NCBI GenBank assembly: GCA_029237695.1 | Contig: CM055272.1 | Coordinates: 29,212,791-29,276,790 of the forward strand | Source: Conchocele bisecta | Lineage: Eukaryota > Mollusca > Bivalvia > Lucinida > Thyasiridae | Direction: 5' to 3' | Length of the DNA stretch: 64,000 nt | Part shown: positions 36,004 through 47,947 of the stretch, piece after piece | How positions within the stretch are numbered: position 1 is the stretch's first letter | Layout: each line of letters starts with the position of its first letter | The notes under the pieces: model-generated | What the model saw: the letters and a program-made list of their open reading frames with translations, nothing else | The model's database searches: none | Told to the model about the DNA's origin: nothing | Program-made: the position numbers and the translations under genes

Positions 36004-37013
36004 TTTACCTTCACCTATTATTTCTACGTAATTGACTATATCTCTGCAACTGCTTCGCCCATTACCTTGAAACTTCACATGGGTGTTTATCATCATCCAT
36101 ATTTTTATTCTAACCGTGCAGCCCCTGTGCCCAATGTCAAGGTCAAATTACTTTGAATTTTTTTGTTAAAGTTTTTTCGTGTACTATATCTCTGCAACTG
36201 CTTCATCCATTACCTTGATACTTCACATGGGTGTTTATCATCATTGTCGCACCCGCTTGCGGAAAGCGCGATATCGTCAGCATTTTGGCATATGTCCGTC
36301 CGTCCGTCCGTCCGTCCGTCCGGGCCAACATCGGGGGTTTAGGAGCTAGGGTAAGGGTTAGTTTTCTTTGATCTCTTTGATATTGTCGGTGCCTCGTAAA
36401 TTTACGAGCTAACTCTTTGATATTTAGGAGCTAACCCTTTGATCTTTTATATAGCGGTGCCTCATAACTCTCAAATGTTTGAACGTCCGTCCGTCCGTCC
36501 GTTCGTCCGTCCGGGCAGACATTCGGGTACTTATGTGGCTAGCCCCACAGGGTTATGGACTTGTTAAAGGATAGGGTTGGTTACAATTAGCCACCTAAAA
36601 AATCGTTTTATGTGGCTAAAAATCGTTTTATGTGGCTAATATTTAACATGTGATAAGCCACATAGTTACCTGAAAGTAAAGACGTCCGTCCGTCCGTCCG
36701 TCCGTCCGGGCAAACATCAGGGGTTTAGGAGCTTAGGGTAAGGGTTAGTAACATAAGGATTCCTTTGAAGTTCTTTGAACTTCTTCCGTTAGCCCATAAA
36801 ACCTTTTGAAGTTTAGGGGCTAGTCCTTTGATCTTTTATATAGCATATAGCCCATAAACCCAAAATGTTGGTACGTCCATACGTACGTACGTACGTACGT
36901 ACGTACGTATGTACGTCCGTGTGTCCGGTTAAATTTTTTTTTTCGTTAACATTTTTTCATCTACTATATCTATTTTTTTTAGTGTCCATGCCTCGCCAAC
37001 ATGTTTCTTTTTT
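36004..37013 (+). repeat. (CCGT)n tracts with spacer modules
   Basis: A third D head at about 36243 opens into CCGT tracts separated by modules of 140-190 bp. One module begins GGGCCAACATCGGGGGTTTA (36323) and a related one begins near 36713. Another (36513-36685) is the same palindromic module as the array at 55.7-57.1 kb (GGGTACTTATGTGGCTAG). The block ends in ACGT repeats (36882-36910) and a truncated D tail that stops at ATGCCTCGCC (about 36996), joined directly to C core sequence. Confidence 0.82.
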
Positions 37014-37900
37014 AGCCAGGTTTTTTTAAAAAAAAATCCAGGTTATTGGATTGGTGAAAGCCGGGCGGGCGGGCGGCGGGCGGGCGGGCGGGCGGGCGGG
37101 CAGGGCGGGCGGGACGGCGGACGGGAGGGCGGCGGGCGGCGTCCACAATCAATGTTAAGTTTTCGTGTTTGAGTCCATTTCTTTGGTACTGTACCACCTA
37201 GGACCACCAAACTTTCACAGCTTCATAATCAAGGGGTGCCCACCACATATCACTATCCAACATGTTACTTTTTTTTTAACTTGACCCATTTTTTCCGCGC
37301 AATCGACTTAGCCATTTTCAAGTAAGTTAAGTCGTGTTTTCAATGTTAAGTTTTCGTGTTTAAGTCCATTTCTTTGGTACTGTACCACCTAGGACCACCA
37401 AACTTTCACAGCTTCATAATCAGGGGTGCCCATCACATATCACTATCCAACATGTTACTTTTTTTTTAACTTGACCCATTTTTTCCGCACAGTCGACTTA
37501 GCCATTTTCAATGTTAAATTTTCGCGTTTACAATGTTAAATTTTCGTGTTTAAGTCCATTTCTTTGATACTGTACCACCTAGGACCACCAAACTTTCACA
37601 GCTTCATAATCAAGGGGTGCCCACCACATATCACTATCCAACATGTTATTTTTTTTTTAACTTGACCCATTTTTTCCGCGCAGTCGACTTAGCCATTTTC
37701 AATGTTAAGTTTTCGCGTTTACAATGTTAAGTTTTCGTGTTTAAGTCCATTTCTTTGGTACTGTACCACCTAGGACCACCAAACTTTCACAGCTTCATAA
37801 CCAAGGGGTGCCTACCACATACAACTATCCAACATGTGATCATTTTTTTACCTTCACCTATTTATTTCTACGTAATTGACTTAGCCATTTTCAATGTTAA
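37014..37900 (+). mobile_element. C-family head and cores
   Basis: Head at 37014 with a long GGGC/GGCG tract (37060-37140), followed by four core monomers. Variants such as CCGCACAGTCGAC with GTTAAATTTTCGCG match 34260-34330, part of a tandem segmental duplication offset by about 3.2 kb. Confidence 0.85.
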
Positions 37901-39885
37901 CTTTTTAACGTACGTCTGGTTAAAGTTTTTTGCTTAAAACGTTTTCCTTATACTATATCTCTGCAACTGCTTCGCCCATACCTTGAAACTTCACATGGGT
38001 GTTTATCATCATCCATATTTTCATTCTACCCCCAACCGTGCTGCCCCTGTGCCCAATGTCAAGGTCAAATTACTTTGAATTCTTTTGTTAAAGTTTTTTC
38101 GTGTACTATTTCTCTGCAACTGCTTCACCCAATACCTTGAGACTTTACATGGGTGTTTATCATCATTGTCGCACCCGCTTGCGGAAAGCGCGATATCGTC
38201 GGCATTTTGGCATACGTCCGTCCGTACGTCCGTACGTCCGTACGTCCGTGTGTCCGGTTAAAGTTTTTTCCTTAAAGTTTTTCCATCTACTATATCTATT
38301 TTTGTAGTGTCCATGCCTCGCCCCAAGGCGCGACATGCAGGCCACGGCCATATAGTCTACAAAAAGTGGGTATAATTATGTTATCCAAGTGTCTATGCTT
38401 GGAAAAAACCTGGCCTTCGTTGCTTTGCCTCGTTTTTAACTTGACCCATTTTTTCCGCGCAGTCGACTTAGCCATTTTCAATGTTAACTTTTCGCGTTTA
38501 CAATGTTAAGTTTTCGTGTTTAAGTCCATTTCTTTGGTACTGTACCACCTAGGACCACCAAACTTTCACAGCTTCATAACCAAGGGGTGCCTACCACATA
38601 CAACTATCCATTTTTACCTTCACCTATTATTTCTACGTAATTGACTTCGCCATTTTCAAAGTTAACTTTTTAACTTACATCGAGTTAATTTTTTTTTCGT
38701 TATACTATATCTCTGCAACTGCTTCGCCCATTACCTTGAAACTTCAAATGGGTGTTTATCATCATCCATATTTTCATTCTAACCCCCAACCGTGCGGCCC
38801 CTGTGCCCAATGTCAAGGTGAAATTACTTTTTGTTAAAGTTTTTTAGTGTACTATATCTCTGCAACTGCTTCACCCATTACCTTGATACTTCACATGGGT
38901 GTTTATCATCATTGTCACACCCGCTTGCGGAAAGCGAGATATCGTCGGCATTTTGGCAAACGTCCGTCCTACCGTCCGTACGTCCTGTGTGGTTAAAGTT
39001 TTTTCGTTAAAGTTTTTCCATCTACTATATCTATTTTTTTTTAGTGTCCATGCCTCGCCCCAAGGCGCGACATGCAGGCCACGGCCATCTAGTCTACAAA
39101 AAGTGGGTATAATTATGTTATCCAAGTGTCTATGCTTGGAAAAAACCTGGCCTTCGTGGCTTTGCCTCGTTTCTTGTTTTTACCTTCACCTATTATTTCT
39201 ATGTAATTGACTATATCTCTGCAACTGCTTCGCCCATTACCTTGAAACTTCACATGGGTGTTTATCATCATCCATATTTTTATTCTAACCGTGCGGCCCC
39301 TGTGCCCAATGTCAAGGTCAAATTACTTTGAATTTTTTTGTTAAAGTTTTTTCGTGTACTATATCTCTGCAACTGCTTCATCCATTACCTTGATACTTCA
39401 CATGGGTGTTTATCATCATTGTCGCACCCGCTTGCGGAAAGCGCGATATCGTCAGCATTTTGGCATATGTCCGTCCGTCCGTCCGTCCGTCTGTCCGTCC
39501 GGGCCAACATCGGGGGTTTAGGAGCTTAGGGTAAGGGTTAGTAACAAAGGATTCCTTTGTTATAGTCGGTAAGCTCCTAATTCCATTGATCTTTAGGAGC
39601 TAATCCTTTGATCTTTTAAAGAACAAATAGCTCATAGCTCTCAAATGTTTGAACGTCCGTCCGTCCGTCCGTACGTACGTACGTCCGTGTGTCCGGTTAA
39701 ATTTTTTTTTTCGTTAAAATTTTTTCATCTGCTATATCTATTTTTTTTAGTGTCCATGCCTCGCCCCAAGGCGCGACATGCAGGCCATGGCCATCTAGTC
39801 TACAAAAAGTTGGTATAATTATGTTATCCAAGTGTCTATGCTTGGAAAAAACCTGGCCTTCGTGGCTTTGCCTCGTTTCTTGTTT
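37901..39885 (+). mobile_element. C/D composite, duplicate of 34.7-36.9 kb
   Basis: Repeats the order of 34691-36300: core units, D head at 38164, D tail at about 38310, C tail at 38399, a second unit with D head at 38912 and tails at 39050 and 39139, then a third D head at about 39419. That third head opens into CCGT tracts with the GGTTTAGGAGCTTAGGGTAA module. The last D tail at about 39760 is complete here, whereas its partner at 36990 is cut. Confidence 0.85.
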
Positions 39886-40019
39886 TTCATGGTTTCATCT
39901 GAGTTTGCTAATGTCATTGACAGTGGATCAAGTGGATGAAACAGGACATCGCTCATCGCTAACTGTCTGTTTTGTGCAACCAGCACAATGTTACCAAATA
40001 ATTTTCGTCAGCTTTCAAG

Positions 40020-40690
40020 ACAATGTCTTTGGATGTCAGTGAAAGTTTTGACTCTAAGTTTCTTGATCGGTTCATGGAAGCGCTCACCCTCTTCCAAATG
40101 CTGCTTTATAAATACAGCATATGCATTATGACCTTGTGCATGAGCTGTAAGAAGGCCGCTAGAAACATCAGGTGTGGCGACTGCCACGATAGAGATACGT
40201 TTGTCCAGTTGTTGTGCAACAGATCCACAAGTGACACTACATCAGCCTCATCTCTATTTATTCGTGACTTGCCAAGGATGGATGACTTTGTCTGGACGTT
40301 GGGATGATATCTGATTCCGGAGTTATCTTAGCGCTAATGTCATGTGCTCGACTGTGAGATAATAGAGTGTTAATGTGCAGGCTTCAGGCTAAATCCGCGA
40401 ATGCATCCTGCAGTCTGTTCATCCTTGTTGACAATTTCCTGCGTGGTCTGATCAACAGCAATCTTAGCTAATGGGTTGGTGTTCCTTAGCTGTACGGTTA
40501 ATCTCCCATTCTGGAAGTGAGCCTGCATTGTTGGACTTGTCTCATGCAATCCGGATATCTGAATGCAATAGATAGACAAATATCGAGAATAAATTGTTTT
40601 GTCTATTGTGAAACACGAGGGTATCATGCCACTGACAGATACTAGAGGAAGATACCAGTCGCCTTCTCTGTCAGCTTTGATCAATCACAG
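40020..40690 (-). pseudogene. Fragment of the dispersed ORF family (N-terminal part)
   Basis: The longest open piece (40370-40684, minus) reads ADREGDWYLPLVSVSGMIPS, TIYSRYLSIYCIQISGLHET and DQTTQEIVNKDEQTAGCIRG. Further on, in shifted frames, come DEADVVSLVDLLHNNW (about 40230) and SKDIVLKADENY (about 40025), so the order matches the N-terminal half of the family whose C-terminal half is at 8990-10800. Stops and shifts show decay. I recall this family as uncharacterised and very widespread in invertebrates; function unknown. Nothing else in 39886-40020 or 40690-40896 is supported. Confidence 0.55.
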
Positions 40691-40896
40691 GAGAAGCGCA
40701 ATCATCCTTACATATGTCATCCAAAATGCCGCTAGTGGCCCTCGGTCTGTCGCAATTCGATAATATGTGTACAGGATTCGTTGATCAAAGCAGCGGATTG
40801 CGACACGTGGCTCAAATATTCGAATGATGCTAGGATATGACAGCCTTATAAGTATTTATTATGTCCCTTGAAGTACAAAACTAAAACATGTATACA

Positions 40897-41060
40897 GTGG
40901 CTGTGGCTGGAGAAATGGGGCTTATGGAATTCATGACCAATGTTAATCCTGATCATCCAGTCATGCAGCCTGATGAGAGATACATATATGGTTCGCTATA
41001 ATCATACGGGTATTTTATTGATTGAATGGCTGCAGGCTGCACTGATCACATATCATGGTA
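40897..41060. mobile_element. MITE-1, left part only
   Basis: GTGGCTGTGGCTGGAGAAAT and GGGGCTTATGG match the left terminus of the copy at 26208; TTGAATGGCTGCAGGCTGCA matches the copy at 58692. The right terminus is missing. Confidence 0.6.
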
Positions 41061-41515
41061 AGGTACAAGCTATACCTAGTACATGAGATATATTCAGACA
41101 ACTATGTACTTGAATATGTATATAAATACGCGAGCTGGTATAGTTTTCTAGCAAGTAATAATAAGTATCCATCACATCATGACACAAATTTGTTCCTTCG
41201 AAAAAGTATTTTTTTACTGCAAAAATGGCATATTTCTGATATTTCTGATATTTCTGATATTTATTTTAGTTTTCTCGGAATTTTGCGAACCGATGTTCAT
41301 ATACCTTGTTTTAAAGTATGTAAAATAGCATACTGACGATATTTCATCACAGGTTACATAGTTCTCAGACCATCAGATAAAAAGTTATAGCTATATTTGA
41401 TAATTTCCTAAAAATGAGTTTAGCTGTGAAATTGAGATGGCCATCACCTTTTTCCAGTTCGGTAAGTTGTTACACTAACTGAAAAATATAGTGACTGTCA
41501 ACTCGCCCACTTTTT
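41061..41515. other. Intergenic, no gene seen
   Basis: AT-rich, with a short TTTCTGATA repeat at 41230-41262. Nothing else supported. Confidence 0.4.
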
Positions 41516-42420
41516 AGCCAGGTTTTTTGAGAAAAAAAATCCAGGCTATTGGATTGGCGTAAAGCGGGGGCGGCGGAAAAGCGGGCGGGCGGGCGGGCGT
41601 GAGCGTTATGTACACCAGGACCGCTCGGGGTCGTCGGCCTGGTCGGCGGCAAGGCGGGGCGGCGCGGGGTCCACAATCAATGTTAAGTTTTCGTGTTTGT
41701 TGAGTCTCCATTTCTTTGTTACTGTACCACCTAGGACCCACCAAAACTTTCACAGCTTCATAATCAAGGGGTGCCCCACCACATATCACTATCCAACATG
41801 TTTACTTTTTTAGCCAGGTTTTTTTTTTTTAAAAAAAAAAAAAAATCCAGGCTATTGGATTGGCGAAGGGCGGGCGGGCAGGGCGGGCCGGCGGCGGTTC
41901 GCGGGCGGCGCTCCACAATCAATGTTTAAGTTTTCGTGTTTGAGTCCATTTTCTTTGTTCTGTTTACACTAGGACCACCAAACTTTCACAGCTTCATAAT
42001 CAAGGGGTGCCCACCACAATATCACTATCTAACATGTTACTTTTTTTTTTAACTTGACCCATTTTTTTATTTTTTACCGCGCAATCGACTTAGCCATTTT
42101 CAATGTTAAATTGTTTTCGCGTTTTCAATGTTAAGTTTTCGTGTTTAAGTCCATTTCTTTGGTACTGTACCACTAGGACCACCAACTTTCACAGCTTCAT
42201 AATCAAGGGGTGCCCACCACATATCATATCCAACATGTTACTTTTTTTTTAACTTGACCCATTTTTTCGCGCAGTCGACTTAGCCATTTTCAATGTTAAC
42301 TTTTCGCGTTTTCAATGTTAAGTTTTGTCGTGTTTAAGTCCATTTCTTTGGTACTGTACCACCTAGGACACCAAACTTTCACAGCTTCATAACCAAGGGG
42401 TGCCTACCACATACAACTAT
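41516..42420 (+). mobile_element. C-family heads and cores with many small indels
   Basis: Heads at 41516 and 41812 and three or four core monomers. Compared with the other C copies, single-base insertions and deletions in homopolymers are unusually frequent here (for example GGACCCACCAAAACTTTC, GTGCCCCACCACA and AACATGTTTACTTTT). Otherwise the layout is the standard C head, GGGC tract and cores. Confidence 0.8.
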
Positions 42421-43025
42421 CCAACATTGTGACCATTTTTTTACCTTCACCTATTATTTCTACGTAATTGACTTAGCCATTTTCAACGTTAACTTTTTAA
42501 CGTACGTCTGGTTAAATTTTTTGGTTAAAACTTTTTTGTTATACTATATCTGCAACTGCTTCGCTTCGCCCATTACCTTGAAACTTCACATGGGTGTTTA
42601 TCATCGTCCATATTTTCACTCTACCCCCTAACCGTGCGGCCCCTGTGCGCAATGTCAAGGTCAAATTACTTTGAATTTATTTGTTAAAGTTTTTTCGTGT
42701 ACTATATCTCTGCAACTGCTTCACCCATTACCTTGATACTTCACATGGGTGTTTATCATCATTGTCGCACCCGCTTGCGGAAAGCGCGATATCGTCGGCA
42801 TTTTGGCATACGTCCGTCCGTCCGTACGTCCGTGTGTCAGTTAAAGTTTTTTCGTTAAAGTTTTTCCGTCTACTATATCTATTTTTTTAGTGTCCATGCC
42901 TCGCCCCAAGGCGCGACATGCAGGCCATGGCCATCTATTCTACAAAAAGTGGGTATAATTATGTTATCCAAGTGTCCATGCTTGGAAAAAACCTGGCCTT
43001 CGTGGCTTTGCCTCGTTTCTTGTTT
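42421..43025 (+). mobile_element. C/D composite unit
   Basis: Two CTGCAACTGC core units, D head at about 42764 (TGTCGCACCCGCTTGCGG), CCGT tract, D tail at about 42893 and C tail at about 42981-43027. Confidence 0.83.
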
Positions 43026-44170
43026 TTAACTTGACCCATTTTTTCCGCGCAGTCGACTTAGCCATTTTCAATGTTAAGTTTTCGTGTTTCAGTCCATTTC
43101 TTTGTTACTGTACCACCTAGGACCACCAAACTTTCACAGCTTCATAATCAAGGGGTGCCCACCACATATCACTATCCAACATGTTACTTTTTTAGCCAGG
43201 TTTTTTGAAAAAAAATCCAGGCTATTGGATTGGCGAAAGCCGGGCTGGCGGGCGGCGGGCGGCGGGCGGCGTCCACAATCAATGTTAAGTTTTCGTGTTT
43301 GAGTCCATTTCTTTGTTACTGTACCACCTAGGACCACCAAACTTTCACAGCTTCATAATCAAGGGGTGCCCACCACGTATCACTATCCAACATGTTACTT
43401 TTTTTTTAACTTGACCCATTTTTTCCGCGCAATCGACTTAGCCATTTTCAATGTTAAGTTTTCGCGTTTTCAATGTTAAGTTTTCGTGTTTAAGTCCAAG
43501 TCCATTTCTTTGGTACTGTACCACCTAGGACCACCAAACTTTCACAGCTTCATAATCAAGGGGTGCCCACCACATATCACTATCCAACATGTTACTTTTT
43601 TTTTTAACTTCACCCATTTTTTCCGCGCAGTCGACTTAGCCATTTTCAATGTTAAGTTTTTGCGTTTACAGCCATTTTCAATGTTAAGTTTTTGCGTTTA
43701 CAATGTTAAGTTTTCGTGTTTAAGTCCATTTCTTTGGTACTGTACCACCTTGGACCACCAAATTTTCACAGCTTCATAACCAAGGGGTGCCTACCACATA
43801 CAACTATCCAACATGTGACCATTTTTTACCTTCACCTATTATTTCTACGTAATTGACTTAGCCATTTTCAACTTTTTAACGTACATCTGGTTAGAGTTTT
43901 TTGGTTAAAACTTTTTCGTTATACTATATCTCTGCAACTGCTTCGCCCATTACCTTGAAACTTCACATGGGTGTTTATCATCATCCATATTTTCATTCTA
44001 ACCCCCAACCGTGCGGCCCCTGTGCCCAATGTCAAGGTCAAATTACTTTGGATTTTTTTTTTTTTGTTAAAGTTTTTTCGTGTACTATATCTCTGCAACT
44101 GCTTCACCCAATACCTTGATACTTCACATGGGTGTTTATCATCATTGTCGCACCTCCTTGCGGAAAGCGC
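43026..44170 (+). mobile_element. C cores and head, then D-type core units
   Basis: C core, C head at 43194-43275, further C cores (one with a doubled GCCATTTTCAATGTTAAG at 43671), then CTGCAACTGC units from about 43925. D-head sequence begins at 44145 but is cut after GCGCGAT and becomes the array below. Confidence 0.83.
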
Positions 44171-45072
44171 GATCCTGTGCCCAATGTCAAGGTCAAATTA
44201 CTTTGAATTTTTTTGTTAAAGTTTTTTCGTGTACTATATCTCTGCAACTGCTTCACCCAATACCTTGATACTTCACATGGGTGTTTATCATCATTGTTGC
44301 ACCTGCTTGCGGAAAGCGCGATCCTGTGCCCAATGTCAAGGTCAAATTACTTTGAATTTTTTTTGTTAAAGTTTTTTCGTGTACTATATCTCTGCAACTG
44401 CTTCACCCAATACCTTGATACTTCACATGGGTGTTTATCATCATTGTCGCACCTGCTTGGCGGAAAGCGCGATCCTGTGCCCTATGTCAAGTTCAAATTA
44501 CTTTGAATTTTTTTGTTAAAGTTTTTTCGTGTACTATATCTCTGCAACTGCTTCACCCAATACATTGATACTTCACATGGGTGTTTATCATCATTGTCGC
44601 ACCTGCTTGCGGAAAGCGCGATCCTGTGCCCTATGTCAATAGTTCAAATTACTTTGAATTTTTTTTGTTAAAGTTTTTTTCGTGTACTATATCTCTGCAA
44701 CTGCTTCACCCAATACCTTGATACTTCACATGGGTGTTTATCATCATTGTTGCACCTGCTTGCGGAAAGCGCGATCCTGTGCCCAATGTCAAGGTCAAAT
44801 TACTTTGAATTTTTTTGTTAAAGTTTTTTCGTGTACTATATCTCTGCAACTGCTTCACCCAATACCTTGATACTTCACATGGGTGTTTTATCATCATTGT
44901 CGCACCTGCTTGCGGAAAGCGCGATCCTGTGCCCTATGTCAAGTTCAAATTACTTTGAATTTTTTTGTTGTAAAGTTTTTTTCGTGTACTATATCTCTGC
45001 AACTGCTTCACCCAATTTGATACTTCACATGGGTGTTTATCATCATTGTCACACCTGCTTGTGGAAAGCGCG
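44171..45072 (+). repeat. 149-153 bp array of fused D head and core
   Basis: Six units, each starting at the junction GCGCGATCCTGTGCCC (44171, 44320, 44471, 44620, 44773, 44923) and ending with D-head sequence CACCTGCTTGCGGAAAGCG. The junction is the same in every unit, so it arose once and was then amplified. Each unit carries TGTCAAGGTCAAATTAC or the variant TGTCAAGTTC. The seventh unit reverts to the full head GATATCGTCGGC at 45072. Confidence 0.9.
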
Positions 45073-46064
45073 ATATCGTCGGCATTTTGGCATACGTCCG
45101 TCCGGATCGTCCGTGTGTCCGGTTAAAGTTTTTTGGTTAAAGTTTTTGTTTTTTCCATCTTCTATATCTATTTTTTTAGTGTCCATGCCTCGCCCCAAGG
45201 CGCGACATGCAGGCCACGGCCATCTAGTCTACAAAAAGTGGGTATAATTATGTTATCCAAGTGTCTATGCTTGGAAAAAACCTGGCCTTCGTGGCTTTGC
45301 CTCGTTTCTTGTTTTTAACTTGACCCATTTTTTCCAGCAGTCGACTTAGCCATTTTCAATGTTAAGTTTTCGCGTTAACAATGTTAAGTTTTCGTGTTTA
45401 AGTCCATTTCTTTGGTACTGTACCACCTAGGACCACCAAACTTTCACAGCTTCATAACCAAGGGGTGCCTACCACATACAACTATCCAACATGTGACCAT
45501 TTTTTTACCTTCACCTATTATTTCTACGTAATTGACGTAGCCATTTTCAACGTTAACTTTTTAACGTACGTCTGGTTAAAGATTTTTTGCTTAAAACTTT
45601 TTCGTTATACTATATCTCTGCAACTGCTTCGCCCATTACCTTGAAACTTCACATGGGTGTTTATCATCATCCATATTTTCTTCTACTACCCCCCAACCGT
45701 GCTGCCCCTGTGCCCAATGTCAAGGTCAAATTACTTTATCTACTATATCTCTGCAACTGCTTCACCCAATACCTTGATACTTCACATGGGTGGTTATCAT
45801 CATTGTCGCACCCGCTTGCGGAAAGCGCGATATCGTCGGCATTTTGGCATACGTCCGTCCGTACGTCCGTGTGTCCGGTTAAAGTTTTTTCGTTAAAAGT
45901 TTTTCCTTCTACTATATCTATTTTTTTAGTGTCCATGCCTCGCCCCAAGGCGCGACATGCAGGCCACGGCCATCTAGTCTACAAAAAGTGGGTATAATTA
46001 TGTTATCCAAGTGTCTATGCTTGGAAAAAACCTGGCCTTCGTGGCTTTGCCTCGTTTCTTGTTT
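45073..46064 (+). mobile_element. D and C tails, one more C/D composite
   Basis: D head remainder with a short CCGT tract, D tail at about 45183, C tail at about 45270-45315. Then a C core, CTGCAACTGC units, D head at about 45807, D tail at about 45936 and C tail at 46022-46063. This ends the large C/D block. Confidence 0.83.
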
Positions 46065-46594
46065 GGTAGTCAAACAGCATTTTTTGCCTGTGGGCAGATG
46101 GACTAAGAGTAGAGATCTTCGCTCTAGACTTTAACAATACTTTCATATTATTTCATATTATTTGCATTTGTCTGGTTCTATGGATGAGACTTGAAACCAA
46201 GGTCCCATCCCTACATGTACATGTACATGACAATACATGCACCGGTAGCTGTTTCTGGGACGTATAATTACCAATTCACTTTTCCCTTTCTGTAAATGAT
46301 GTCGAATGTTAACGAAATTTGCATAGCATGTTATGCAGCATTATATTTCGCATTTGCTGTGAAAATTTTCAACATCATTTATGGAAAATAACACAAATGT
46401 TGTAAATATTTTACGAGAGATAACGCACATATTCTTACTATATAGGTATAAAATCACGTGACTTGTACATTGATATTATCATCTATGTATATAGTATCAT
46501 ATATACGTGATAATAAAATGTCAATTGAAATACTATCGCAATAGTTGCAATAGTTAATACAACTGGATTTTTCTTCCTACAAGCTGAACATATT
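46065..46594. other. Intergenic, no gene seen
   Basis: AT-rich, with a TACATGTACATGTACATG run at about 46213 and a weak inverted pair (TCTGTAAATGATGT near 46291, ACATCATTTATGGA near 46372). Nothing else supported. Confidence 0.4.
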
Positions 46595-46850
46595 TATACC
46601 CCAGGCATATGAAGTATGTCGACGCGGGGTATATAGTTTTCGTAATTCCATCCTTCCGTCCGTTTTTCCGTCCATCCACGTTAAAGTTTTTGGGTATCCA
46701 ATATCTCTGTAACGGTAAGTTGGATTGACCTCAAACTTCATATTTTCATTCCATACCACATCCATGCGACCTTCATGTCCAGTTCTGTCATCTTCTTCCG
46801 TACCACTTGCCCGATGTAGACCAAACTTCACATGGAGTGTCTATGCGTTA
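46595..46850 (+). mobile_element. F-family head and short core
   Basis: Hairpin-like head TATACCCCAGGCATATGAAG ... GCGGGGTATATAG, then TCCGTCCG-rich sequence and a core fragment with ATATCTCTGTAACGGTAAG and TTGACCTCAAACTTCAT. It joins S-family core at about 46850; no own tail. Confidence 0.65.
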
Positions 46851-47867
46851 CTTCTTTTAAGATTTGTTAGAATGGAGGTCGTCGCTGATCCAAGGTGGCC
46901 GCCATTGAAAAGTAGGTCAAATTCTTAAAAAATCTTCTTCTCACGAACTGCCAGGCTGATTTCAACGCTGTTTCAGATTTGTTCATAATTATGGTGGCCC
47001 CTGGTTCAAAAATGGGCGGGGATGGAAATGTTAATTAGGGGTAAAATTTCACATTTGACCGAATGTGGCCTGTCATATACATGTATCGAAGGTATCGTCA
47101 AGACGATCACACTGGAGCATTTTTTTTGGTCAAAATTAGATGATTACGTCATCGGCCGCCAAAAGGTCGTTCTTTGAATAAAGATTTCAAACATCTTCTT
47201 GTGAACCGATTAGTCAATATTGGCCAAACTTCACAGTTATGGTCGGGGTGGGTGAAGCCCCCCCTTTTGAAGCCTTTTTGTATTTGTTAAAATGGATGTC
47301 ATCGCATAATCCAAGATGACCACTATAGAAAAGTAGGTCAAATTGTTAAAAAATCTTCTTCTCACGAACCGTCAAGACGAATTTCGACGAAACTTGGTAC
47401 GAATGATTCATAGTCACCACTATTTCAGATTTGTTAAAGCAGTGGCCCCGGGGTCAAAAATGGGTGTGGCCGGAGAGGTCAAGTAGGGGTCAAATTTCAC
47501 ATTTGACCGAATATGGTCATGTCTTACATCAAATTGGAGGTATCGACAAGACGATCAGTCTGGAGCATTTCTTTTCAGAATCAGATGATTATCTCATCCA
47601 AGATGGCTGCCGAAAGGTCAAAAGGTTGTTCTTTTAAAAGATATTTCCAACATATTCTTCTCGTAAACCGCTTGGCCTAATATTAGCCAAACTTCAAAGT
47701 TTTGGCCCGTCTTTTCATATTTGTTAAAATAGGTCATCGCTCAATCCAAGATGGCTGCCATAGAAAAGTATGTCAAATTCTTAAGAAGTCATCTTCTCAC
47801 GAAGCGCCAGACAATGGGGGATAATAATTTCAGGTGAGCGATACAGGCCCATTTGGGCCTCTTGTTT
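46851..47867 (+). mobile_element. S-family cores and tail
   Basis: Two or three diverged S units (GATCCAAGGTGGCCGCC, AATCTTCTTCTCACGAAC, AAAAATGGG.G.GGCC, ATCCAAGATGGCTGCCG), then a tail at 47831: CAGGTGAGCGATACAGGCCC, ATTTGGGCCTCTTGTTT. CAGGTGAGC is the reverse complement of the S head arm GCTCACCTG. Confidence 0.85.
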
Positions 47868-47947
47868 AAATATTTGCGTTCAAGTTTTTATTTGTCGGTA
47901 CAGGCGGCGGCCTGGGGTATACATGAGCCCCTGCTAACTTTCTCTAG

